Origin: DAOTXL01 sp034434895
Lineage (GTDB): Bacteria > Chloroflexota > Anaerolineae > JAAYZQ01
Length of the DNA: 24,009 nucleotides
Assembly (NCBI GenBank): GCA_034434895.1
Contig: DAOTYI010000029.1
Location: forward strand, 1 to 24,009
Direction: 5' to 3'
Below, piece after piece: positions 1 through 6,827 of this stretch; within the stretch, counting starts at the first letter, position 1, and the number at the start of each line of letters is the position of its first letter. The notes under the pieces are model-generated. The model saw only the letters and a list, made by a program, of their open reading frames with translations, did not search any database and was not told where the DNA came from. The translations under genes were made by a program, and so were the position numbers.

Positions 1-604
1 GGGGAGGAGTGCGGGTCGGGGTGGCGGTGAAGGTGGGGCGCAGGGTACCACGCGGCCCAAGGGTAGGGCTGGATGCCACAGCAGCCAGCGCCTCCTCGTC
101 AGCAGCGCCAGCTCCCATGAGCAGGGCGTAGGCCAGCATTCCGGTCAGGCCCAGCGCCACGGCCGCCAGGCAGCCGACCACAGCCTGCCAGAAGCGCGGC
201 CGATGGCCCAGTTCACGCAGGGCCGGCGGGTGGCTGACCAGGGCGCGGATAGAGTGGAACAGGGCAGCCAGGCGGCTGGCCAGAGCAGAGGGGCGGCCAA
301 CCGGGGCCGGACGTGGGGCAATCGCCGGGGTCGGTTGGGCGATAAGGGTGGGGGCAGGAGGGGCTTTTTCCAGCGCGGCCAACCCCTGTTGCGCGGTGCG
401 ATTGCCCGGGTTCAGGGCCAGCACCCGGCGCAGGCAAAAGGCCCGCCCCTGGGGTGTGTCGAGGACGGCGCTGAGCCACAGCCAGGCCACCTCTGAGTCG
501 GGATTGCGACGCACCGCCCGGCTGAGGAGTTGGCGGGCCGTGCTGCGGTCGCCAGCCCTGGCCGCAGCAATCCCCCTGGCCAGGAGAGTCTCGGAAGCAG
601 GCAT
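1..604 (-). CDS. TPR-like, single-pass membrane protein with Thr/Pro-rich segment (partial, 3' end outside window)
   Basis: The ATG at 604 opens a frame that runs off the window edge (about 201 codons seen). Residues 1-80 look like one or two TPR-type helical repeats (start MPASETLLARGIAAARAGD, then a helix ending near NPGNRTAQQGLAALE). A Pro/Ala-rich linker follows, then a hydrophobic helix (roughly residues 143-165, AVVGCLAAVALGLTGMLAYALLM), then a Thr/Pro-rich stretch (TPTPTRTP-like) where the window ends. This layout, a cytoplasmic TPR, one membrane span and an extracellular Thr/Pro linker, is common in Chloroflexota surface proteins. The substrate is unknown. A GGGAGGG ribosome-binding candidate lies about 12 nt before the ATG, inside one arm of the 606-723 palindrome. 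The gene is probably the last visible member of the unit that begins with the E1 gene. Function is not recognised. Confidence 0.7.
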   Translation of the reverse strand, partial: MPASETLLARGIAAARAGDRSTARQLLSRAVRRNPDSEVAWLWLSAVLDTPQGRAFCLRRVLALNPGNRTAQQGLAALEKAPPAPTLIAQPTPAIAPRPAPVGRPSALASRLAALFHSIRALVSHPPALRELGHRPRFWQAVVGCLAAVALGLTGMLAYALLMGAGAADEEALAAVASSPTLGPRGTLRPTFTATPTRTPP

Positions 605-605
605 C

Positions 606-723
606 GTAACTGTCTACCCTCCCGCAGGTTTGGGCGCAATCTCTGGAAAGTGCGCCGCAATGGGCTGCTCGCCCTGTTGCCGGCCACTTTCTAACCTGCG
701 GGAGGGTAGCGGGTAGCAGTTAC
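606..723. repeat. 118-bp imperfect palindrome between GH3 and the TPR gene
   Basis: Perfect 16-bp arms TACCCTCCCGCAGGTT (615-630) and its reverse complement (693-708) are flanked by a second inverted pair, GTAACTG (606-612) and CAGTTAC (717-723). A further AAAGTG/CACTTT pair lies inside. It starts 7 nt after the GH3 stop codon and ends 2 nt before the next ATG. It could be a MITE-like dispersed repeat, a processing or termination hairpin, or a structure that hides the ribosome-binding site of the next gene. There is no U-run typical of an intrinsic terminator. Confidence 0.75.
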
Positions 724-729
724 CAGGCA

Positions 730-3516
730 TCACAATTTTGGGCGCACCCTTCTGGCAAACAGCAGGGGCAGCAATGCCCCAACGGCCACCACCCCGGCCA
801 TCGCCGCCCGGGTCATCCAGGCGGTTTCAGGCAGGATCCTCCAGGTTTCCGGGCGGATCACCTGCAGCGCATAGAGGATATAGGCCCCCATCCCGCCGAC
901 AATCGGCCACAACAGGCGGCGGAGCAGCCACGAACGCTGCCGCCATTTCCGCCGCCCAGGCAGCAGAATGCCCGCCAACATCCCCGGCAGGGTGGCTCCG
1001 GCTGCCAACGCCAGGTCGGTGCCATCCACCGTCCGGCCGGCATTGCCGCTGACCGGCATGACCTCATCCGGCGGCCGGGCTGTGGGGCTGGGAGTTGGGC
1101 TGGGCGTAGAGGTGGCGGAGGGTCGGAGGGTCGCAACCGGCCGCGCAACCGTCGGCATGGGGGTTGGGAGAGGGGTAGCGGTGGGCAGGGGCTGGATCCA
1201 GATTTCGATGATCTGGGAGCGCAGGGCATCGCCGCTCTCGGCGCGGAACCGGACCCGCCCGGCAACATGCAGGGTGATGCTCGCCTCGGCCAGGCCCCCG
1301 ACCGTCATCGCCGATTGGGGGGGAAGATAGGTGCCATCCTCCATCTCGGCGTAAAAGGTCACCCGCGTGCCATCGGGCACAATATGGCCGTTGCCATCCA
1401 GCACGGGACCGGCCTGCAGGCGCACACTCAGCGGAGGCAGGAGAAGGGCGTCGAGGGCCGGCGCGATCTGGGCCAGCGGAATCTGCTGCTCAGGATCGGG
1501 GGCAAGCTGGCGCAGCAGGTCGTAGTTGATGCCATCCACGTTCACCGGCGAAGCGCCCTGGGGAGTCAGTTCCCCAAACAACGCCCGCACCGCCGCCTCG
1601 ATAAAAGGAGAGGTTTTGCTGTAGGCCACCAGGTACAGGCTCAGCTTGCTGATCTCGGTCGTGTCCAGGTAATAGGGCGCATTGCAGGCCAACACCACCA
1701 GCCGGGCGTTATAGGCTGCACCCAAACCCTGGTCCAGGAAGAGCCTGACGGCATCTGAATTGGGGCCTTTGATCGGATTCAGGTCCTGAGGCACAAACAG
1801 GATCCAATCCGCCTCCCGGAGCAAGGCCCCTACATCGGGCTGACCCTCCTCACCCGGCTGCATCCCGGCCAGAAACTTTTTGAGCTGGCCGAACATCAGG
1901 CTGGTGATATCGTCTGGAGCGATCTGCCCCGTGCCGCCGGGGCCGTAGATGCGCAGGATAGTTTCCTCCACGGCTGTCTGGCTCAGGGGGGAGAAGGGCT
2001 GGCATTGTTCGCTGAAACATTCGCGCACCGGCCGGGCGTCGGTAAAGATGACGATCTTTTCCCCGCGGCGGGGTGGTGGAGGCAGGGCATTGGCGTCGGG
2101 ATAGAGCAGGGTGATCGCCTGGTTGGCGATGCGCTGAACGATCGCCCCCCCCTGCCCGCAGACCTGCAGAGCGGCCTCGGCATCCACCTGCACCGCCTTC
2201 AGGCTGAACTCGGGGTAGAGCTTGAGTTTGAGGCGCAGGATCCTGGCCACAGCCGCGTCCACGCGGGCGGCGAAGGTGGGGTTGGTGCGATACTCGTCGC
2301 GGAAGTAGGCAATGGTATCGCGGATATTGCGGAACTGATCGGCCCAGACGTTGTGCAGATCGAACTGCGACAGCAGCAACAGGTCGTTGCCGGCCAGCAG
2401 GGCCTCTTTGGCGATGCGCCGGTGAGGGAAAGTAGTCAGCGTCGGGTCAAAATATTTGCGCACAGCCGGCACTCCCAGGCTGTCGGAGACCATCAGGCCG
2501 GTGGAGCGCCAGGCAGCCAACTCCTCCAGGTCGAGGATGGCGCTCATCCCTCTGGCATCAAAGCTGATGGGCGCGGTGAACTGCCGGATGTCGCCCTGGA
2601 AGCCCCGGTAGCGGATGTGGGAGGACATGAGGGCGTCGGTCACAGCTTCGGCATGGCCATCCTGGCGGGTCACGGCGAAAAAGGGGGCCAGCTCGATCCG
2701 CTTCAACTCCTGGAGTGACTTGTCCACCGTGGCCACCTCTTCATCAGGCAGCCGGTCCGAGCCGCCGTGGCCGGGAAAGTGCTTGGCCACCGTGGCCACC
2801 CGACCGCCGCTGCCCTGATGCACCCCCTCGATGTAGGCCCGGCCCATCTGCCCCACCCACCACGGGTCGCCCCCGAAGGTCCGCGTGCCGATGTCGCCCT
2901 GGCCGGTGGGCCGGGGGTTGTTGAGCACATCCACCACCGGTCCCAACAGCAGGTTGACCCCCATCGCCGCCAGTTCACGCCCGACGATCTGCCCCACCGC
3001 ATAGGCGTTGGCCGTGTCCCAGGTGGCGCCGATGGCCATCGCGTTGGGCAGGGGGGTTGTGCCGCCGGTGATGCGGGTGTAGGGGTAGCCGTCGCCTTCA
3101 TGGTCCACGGCGATCAAGAGGGGCACCCGGCTGCCGCCGTTCATGGCCAGCGCCTGGAGGCCGTTGACCAGCGTGGCCACCTGGCGGGGTGTGTCGGCGT
3201 CGTTGATAAAGTTCGAATTGCTGGCCAGCAGCACCACCCCCCCGATCCGGTCCTGGCGGATCAGTTTGGCGATGTCGGTACCGGGGCTGGGGTCGTTGCC
3301 GACAAAGGCCACCAGGAATAGCTGGCCCACCCGGTCCTCCACACTCATGGCCGACAGCAGGGCCTCGACGCGGGCGTCCAGGTCGGTTTGGGGTGCTTGA
3401 GCGGGCAGGGCGGGCAGGGGCAGCAGCAGGAGCAGGGCAAGCCCGGCCCTGAGCCTGGCGAAAGGATGACGACTCCTGCAAGCCAGGTGTAAGAAAAGAG
3501 TTTGAATGAACCTCAT
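730..3516 (-). CDS. Membrane-anchored glycoside hydrolase family 3 protein (beta-N-acetylhexosaminidase/beta-glucosidase type)
   Basis: A 928-residue exported hydrolase. A signal peptide (hydrophobic LALLLLLPLPALPAQA, about residues 25-40) precedes a GH3 TIM-barrel domain (about 45-400). That domain has the conserved KHFPGHG motif near residue 240, SSHIRYRG near 290, and MVSDSLG near 340, whose Asp fits the GH3 nucleophile. A second GH3-like domain follows (about 430-660), then an Ig-like beta region (about 690-780), a Thr/Pro-rich linker, and about three C-terminal hydrophobic segments ending RRVRPKL. It should therefore act outside the cell while tethered to the membrane, on beta-linked sugars or muropeptide fragments; the exact substrate cannot be read. 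The NagZ-type D-S/T-H after KHFPGHG is not present (DEE instead), so NagZ itself is less likely. The start overlaps the DUF2283 stop by 4 nt. A small repeat (3447-3465) lies inside the signal-peptide region. Confidence 0.88.
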   Translation of the reverse strand: MRFIQTLFLHLACRSRHPFARLRAGLALLLLLPLPALPAQAPQTDLDARVEALLSAMSVEDRVGQLFLVAFVGNDPSPGTDIAKLIRQDRIGGVVLLASNSNFINDADTPRQVATLVNGLQALAMNGGSRVPLLIAVDHEGDGYPYTRITGGTTPLPNAMAIGATWDTANAYAVGQIVGRELAAMGVNLLLGPVVDVLNNPRPTGQGDIGTRTFGGDPWWVGQMGRAYIEGVHQGSGGRVATVAKHFPGHGGSDRLPDEEVATVDKSLQELKRIELAPFFAVTRQDGHAEAVTDALMSSHIRYRGFQGDIRQFTAPISFDARGMSAILDLEELAAWRSTGLMVSDSLGVPAVRKYFDPTLTTFPHRRIAKEALLAGNDLLLLSQFDLHNVWADQFRNIRDTIAYFRDEYRTNPTFAARVDAAVARILRLKLKLYPEFSLKAVQVDAEAALQVCGQGGAIVQRIANQAITLLYPDANALPPPPRRGEKIVIFTDARPVRECFSEQCQPFSPLSQTAVEETILRIYGPGGTGQIAPDDITSLMFGQLKKFLAGMQPGEEGQPDVGALLREADWILFVPQDLNPIKGPNSDAVRLFLDQGLGAAYNARLVVLACNAPYYLDTTEISKLSLYLVAYSKTSPFIEAAVRALFGELTPQGASPVNVDGINYDLLRQLAPDPEQQIPLAQIAPALDALLLPPLSVRLQAGPVLDGNGHIVPDGTRVTFYAEMEDGTYLPPQSAMTVGGLAEASITLHVAGRVRFRAESGDALRSQIIEIWIQPLPTATPLPTPMPTVARPVATLRPSATSTPSPTPSPTARPPDEVMPVSGNAGRTVDGTDLALAAGATLPGMLAGILLPGRRKWRQRSWLLRRLLWPIVGGMGAYILYALQVIRPETWRILPETAWMTRAAMAGVVAVGALLPLLFARRVRPKL
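3447..3465. repeat. Short dispersed palindromic repeat inside the GH3 signal-peptide coding region
   Basis: The sequence CCCTGAGCCTGGCGAAAGG closely matches a small interspersed repeat that I know from many bacterial genomes (CCCTGAGCCTGTCGAAGGG type). In the gene frame it gives FARLRAG. Another frame gives SFRQAQGR, which is a familiar hallmark of the same repeat. It lengthens the n-region of the signal peptide. Confidence 0.6.
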
Positions 3517-3728
3517 GCTCTGACCAGAGCCACGTCCTCTAAGATGACCTGACGCATCACGTCCCGGCGTCCGAACCGTTTCACTGCATCCAGGATCTCG
3601 ATCCCGGCCAAATGCCCCTCCGCATCGTAATCGGCGGCTATCCCTTCGGCCAGGTGCTCTGTAGTGACAGTCGTTTCCAGGAAACGGATATAAAGTGCAT
3701 CTACCTCAGCATCATAAGTTACTTTCAT
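3513..3728 (-). CDS. DUF2283 family small protein
   Basis: A 71-residue protein with the compact DUF2283 pattern: MKVTYDAEVDALYIRF at the start, an acidic middle (EGIAADYDAEGHLAGIEILDA) and a short basic-hydrophobic C-terminus. An ATG lies two codons upstream at 3734. The start at 3728 is preferred because AAAGGG sits 6 nt before it and because family members begin MKVxYDxExDALYI. It follows the DUF4258 gene after 11 nt and overlaps the GH3 start by 4 nt, so the genes are likely translated together. From memory, DUF2283 and DUF4258 genes are often adjacent and are predicted as toxin-antitoxin-like pairs. Its molecular role is not established. Confidence 0.8.
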   Translation of the reverse strand: MKVTYDAEVDALYIRFLETTVTTEHLAEGIAADYDAEGHLAGIEILDAVKRFGRRDVMRQVILEDVALVRA

Positions 3729-3739
3729 CAGCATCCCTT

Positions 3740-4051
3740 TCAGAAGTAGTAAGAATACACAGTCACGACAACAATCCCTCCCGGTTCATCCACGAAGATA
3801 GGGCGTACCTGCTTTGTGGCGTAGAATTTGCCGTTCCATTCGCGTTCAAAGGGGAAATCTCTCCGGCATTCCAGCCGGCCCAACTCTGCCGGTTGCCAGG
3901 GTGAGGAATGGATCGCCTCAACGATCTCCTGTTCACTGACTCCCCGGTAGGGCAACTGGGTTCGGGCATGTCCCGATAGGCGTATTGGTTTCACGGTCTT
4001 ACGAGCCGATGCCATGACAATAGCCCAAGGGCAAAGGACAAGGCCACTCAC
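3740..4051 (-). CDS. DUF4258 family protein (putative toxin-like partner of DUF2283)
   Basis: A protein of up to 103 residues with the DUF4258 signature: LSGHARTQLPYRGVSEQEIVEAI (about residues 25-47), then RDFPFEREWNGKFYATKQVRPIFVDEPGGIVVVTVYSYYF. The conserved His-Ala-x-x-Q/R near the start and the beta-rich end fit this family, which is proposed to be related to small toxin folds; that relation is family knowledge, not seen here. The GTG at 4051 overlaps the stop of the upstream E1 gene (GTGA), suggesting translational coupling. An internal ATG at 4015 (MASARKTVKP) also fits family length and lacks a clear ribosome-binding site. The pair DUF4258-DUF2283 sits between two metabolic genes of one transcription unit, which is unusual for a free-standing addiction module. 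Confidence 0.78.
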   Translation of the reverse strand: MSGLVLCPWAIVMASARKTVKPIRLSGHARTQLPYRGVSEQEIVEAIHSSPWQPAELGRLECRRDFPFEREWNGKFYATKQVRPIFVDEPGGIVVVTVYSYYF

Positions 4052-6609
4052 CCCATCAACTGCCGCACCGCCGCCACAATCCGCTCCACGTCGGGCAGGG
4101 CGGCCACCTCCAGCCGCCGGTTATAGGGGATGGGCGCGTCCAGGGCGGCGATGCGCACCGGCGGAGCCTTGAGCGCCCGCCAGGCAGCGCCGGCCACCCG
4201 GGCCACCACCTCCGCCCCAAATCCGTGGGTCAGCGCCCCTTCCTCCACCACCGCCAGCCGGCCTGTCTTGACAACCGAGCGGACCACCGTTGCCCAGTCG
4301 CAGGGCACCAGCGTCCGCAGGTCCACCACTTCGACCTCGATCCCTTCCTGTGCCAGCGACTCGGTGGCCTCCAGGGCGATGGACAGCACCGCGCCGATGG
4401 TCACCAGGGTCACCTCCTGCCCGGGGCGCTTGACATCGGCGACGCCCAGCGGCACCAGATATTCCCCCTCCGGCACCGGACCGGTGGCCAGGTAGAGCAG
4501 CTTGTTCTCGAAAAAGAGCACCGGGTTGTTGCTGCGGATGGCTGCTTTGAGCAACCCCTTGGCGTCGGCCGGGGTGGCCGGGGCGACGACGATCAGGCCG
4601 GGGATGCCGGTCAGCAGCGCTTCCAGGCTCTGCGAGTGTTGGGCGGCCATGCCCAGGCCGGCACCGCCCGGCGTGCGGACCACCAGCGGCAGGCGATATT
4701 GCCCGCCGCTCATGTACCGCAGCTTGGCCGCCTGGTTGATCAGCGGGTCCATGCAGCAGGTCAAAAAGTCGGAAAAGAGGATCTCGGCCACGGGCCGCAG
4801 GCCGGTCATGGCTGCGCCCACCGCCGCGCCGACGATGGCATACTCGCTGATGGGGGTATCAATCACCCGACCCGGCCCAAATTCGTCAACCAACCCGGCG
4901 CTGACGTTGAAATAGCCGCCGGTGGTCACATCCTCGCCCAGGAGCAAGACCCGCTCGTCGCGGGCCATCTCCTCGGCCAGGGCTTCCCACAAGGCTGCCG
5001 AACAGGTGAGGGTGCGGGTAGAGGGCGGATGTTGGAGATCGGATATGGGTTGCGGGCGGTAGAGGTGGATAGGGTCGGGGGCGTAGACATGCTCGGTGAG
5101 GGCCGAAAGAGGTGGTTCGGGGCCGGCCTGGGCAGCGGCAAAGGCCTCGTCCACCAGCCGCGTTGCCTCGGCGGCGATGGCCGCAGCCTGTTCCGGGGTC
5201 AGGATTCCGGCGGCCAGCAGCTCGCGCTCCAGGCGGGCGATGGGGCAGCGGGCCTTCCAGGCGGCGATCTCGGCCTCGTCGCGGTAGCGGGCGGTTTCCC
5301 CCTCCATGTGGCCGTGCCAGCGGTAGGTGAGGCATTCCAGCAGCGTCGGTCCGTTGCCGCGCCGGGCACGGTCCACCGCCTGGCGCATGGCCATGTAAAC
5401 GGCCCAGACATCATTGCCGTCGGCCTGCAGGCCGGGGATGCCGTAAGCAGCCGCCCGGTAGGCCAGGCGGGTGACGCGGGTATGGCGGGCCAGGGGGGTG
5501 AATTCGCCATAGAGGTTGTTTTCCACCACAAAGACGGCCGGCAGGTCCAGCACGGCGGCCAGGTTGAGGGCTTCGTGGAACATCCCCTGGTTGGTGGCCC
5601 CATCGCCCATAAAGGCAACGGCCACCTGCCCGCTGTGCCGGTGCCGGGCGCTCAGGGCGGCACCGACGGCGATGAGGCCTGGCGCGCCAACGATGCCGTT
5701 GGCCCCCAGCGCCCCGACCGTTGCCTGGGTGACGTGCATGGAGCCGCCCTTGCCGCCGCACAGACCGTCCGCTTTGCCCAGCAGCTCGGCCATCATGCCC
5801 CGCAGGTCGGCCCCCTTGGCCAGCATGTGGCCGTGGCCGCGATGGGTGGTGGCCATATAATCGTCGCCACGCAGGGCAAAACAGGCACCCACTGCCGTTG
5901 CCTCCTGGCCGATAGACAGGTGGATGGCTTCGGTGGGGATCTGGCCCTGGGCGTTGGCCTGGGCCAGCTTTTCCTCAAAGGCACGGATGAGGCGCATCCG
6001 GCGCAGCATCTCGACCTTGAGCGCCCTCTCGTCGGTCGGCAGCTCTGGCCGGATGAAGGTTAGTTCCGGTTCCGGTACCTCCTCCAGCAACGGGATCAGA
6101 TGCCGGTTCAGCGCTTCGTAATCCGGCTCTGCCGCCTCCGCCCGGCGGAACAGCCGTGTCAGCCCCTTCCCCCCTTTCCTCCGTTCCCTCTCCTGGGCCT
6201 GTGGGATCAGCTCCTCGTACCCCATCTCCCGCAACACCTGCTCATAGAGGCCGAACACCGGTTTGACGGCCGGCAGCAGGGCCAGCGCCTTGGGCACCGA
6301 GCCTCGGGCCACCACCTGGCGGGTGGCGATGGCGCGCGGCACATTCAGCCGGCCCAGCCAGAACCGGTGCGATGTGTCGCCTGACTGGCTCATCTCCACG
6401 TCGGCCGGCCCCTCGCTGGGGCCGAAGGTCCAGGTGATCGGGTCGCGGGTCAGGTCCACCCTGATCTCGGCCTCGGGGTCGTGATAACGGAAACGGACCA
6501 CCAGGTTTCCGGCCCGCAGCGCCCGGGCCACCTCCGGCGTCTGCTGGACGCGGCGGAAGGTGGCATCCATGATTTTGTAAAACTGCTCAGCATCCCGAAA
6601 GGTTGACAT
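4048..6609 (-). CDS. Fused 2-oxoacid dehydrogenase E1 alpha-beta with N-terminal SCP2-like domain
   Basis: An 853-residue thiamin-diphosphate enzyme. Residues about 195-480 are the E1 alpha part (AIHLSIGQEATAVG; THRGHGHMLAKG; TPP/Mg motif GDGATNQGMFHEAL to VVENN at 335-365; TYRWHGHMEGE near 430). Residues about 535-853 are E1 beta (LLLGEDVTTGGYF with the family Glu; DTPISEYAIVGAAVGAA; AQHSQSLEALLTGIPGL; HGFGAEVVARV). Together they would decarboxylate pyruvate, acetoin or a branched 2-oxoacid and pass the acyl group to an E2 lipoyl protein not encoded here. Residues 1-130 resemble an SCP2 sterol-carrier/lipid-binding domain (VRFRYHDPEAEIRVDLTRD, then a VEMSQSGDTSHRFWLGRLN, ATRQVVARGSVPKALALLP pattern). 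A basic linker (RERRKGGKGLTRLFRR) follows. Start: GGAGGAG lies 2 nt before the ATG. The mRNA has a roughly 180-nt leader from the promoter at 6795-6823. Confidence 0.88.
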   Translation of the reverse strand: MSTFRDAEQFYKIMDATFRRVQQTPEVARALRAGNLVVRFRYHDPEAEIRVDLTRDPITWTFGPSEGPADVEMSQSGDTSHRFWLGRLNVPRAIATRQVVARGSVPKALALLPAVKPVFGLYEQVLREMGYEELIPQAQERERRKGGKGLTRLFRRAEAAEPDYEALNRHLIPLLEEVPEPELTFIRPELPTDERALKVEMLRRMRLIRAFEEKLAQANAQGQIPTEAIHLSIGQEATAVGACFALRGDDYMATTHRGHGHMLAKGADLRGMMAELLGKADGLCGGKGGSMHVTQATVGALGANGIVGAPGLIAVGAALSARHRHSGQVAVAFMGDGATNQGMFHEALNLAAVLDLPAVFVVENNLYGEFTPLARHTRVTRLAYRAAAYGIPGLQADGNDVWAVYMAMRQAVDRARRGNGPTLLECLTYRWHGHMEGETARYRDEAEIAAWKARCPIARLERELLAAGILTPEQAAAIAAEATRLVDEAFAAAQAGPEPPLSALTEHVYAPDPIHLYRPQPISDLQHPPSTRTLTCSAALWEALAEEMARDERVLLLGEDVTTGGYFNVSAGLVDEFGPGRVIDTPISEYAIVGAAVGAAMTGLRPVAEILFSDFLTCCMDPLINQAAKLRYMSGGQYRLPLVVRTPGGAGLGMAAQHSQSLEALLTGIPGLIVVAPATPADAKGLLKAAIRSNNPVLFFENKLLYLATGPVPEGEYLVPLGVADVKRPGQEVTLVTIGAVLSIALEATESLAQEGIEVEVVDLRTLVPCDWATVVRSVVKTGRLAVVEEGALTHGFGAEVVARVAGAAWRALKAPPVRIAALDAPIPYNRRLEVAALPDVERIVAAVRQLMG

Positions 6610-6630
6610 GGCTCCTCCCTGCTGCTCACC

Positions 6631-6788
6631 CAGCAGTCAGTAGCTCGACAATGTTCGATCCGGGGTGACTGTTCCAAAGAAGGGACCGGAGTGGAGGCTT
6701 CAGCCGGATTTTCCGTCCGCGTTCATCCGCGCAAATCCCGTCATTTAGAAGTGCAGAGTGCGATCTTGTCGCCAACTACTGACTGCTG
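6631..6788. repeat. Inverted-repeat element in the leader of the E1 operon
   Basis: A perfect 13-bp inverted repeat, CAGCAGTCAGTAG at 6631-6643 and CTACTGACTGCTG at 6776-6788, bounds this segment. Similarity continues inward (CGACAA...TCG on both sides), so the arms are about 26 bp and imperfect. The interior has a small GGCTTCAGCC hairpin and a stretch resembling the widely dispersed TCCGCGTTCATCCGCGCAAAT repeat. The whole segment lies between the promoter (6795-6823) and the E1 start codon, so it is transcribed as the 5' leader. It contains no plausible gene. Confidence 0.65.
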
Positions 6789-6794
6789 ACTGCT

Positions 6795-6823
6795 ATTATA
6801 CCATACCTGCCAACGCCAGGCAA
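6795..6823 (-). promoter_or_regulatory. Sigma70-type promoter for the E1-DUF4258-DUF2283-GH3 unit
   Basis: On the minus strand, TTGCCT (6823-6818), a 17-nt spacer and a perfect TATAAT (6800-6795) are directly upstream of the E1 leader. The expected transcript start is near 6788, exactly at the edge of the 6631-6788 inverted repeat. The GT39 stop codon is only 5 nt upstream. Confidence 0.75.
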
Positions 6824-6827
6824 GCTG

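Noticed and set aside
4225..6063. Long open frame (612 codons) on the plus strand, antisense to the E1 gene
   Set aside because: It mirrors a clearly conserved gene, is Gly/Gln/His-rich as expected from the antisense of GC-rich codons, and has no recognisable domain.
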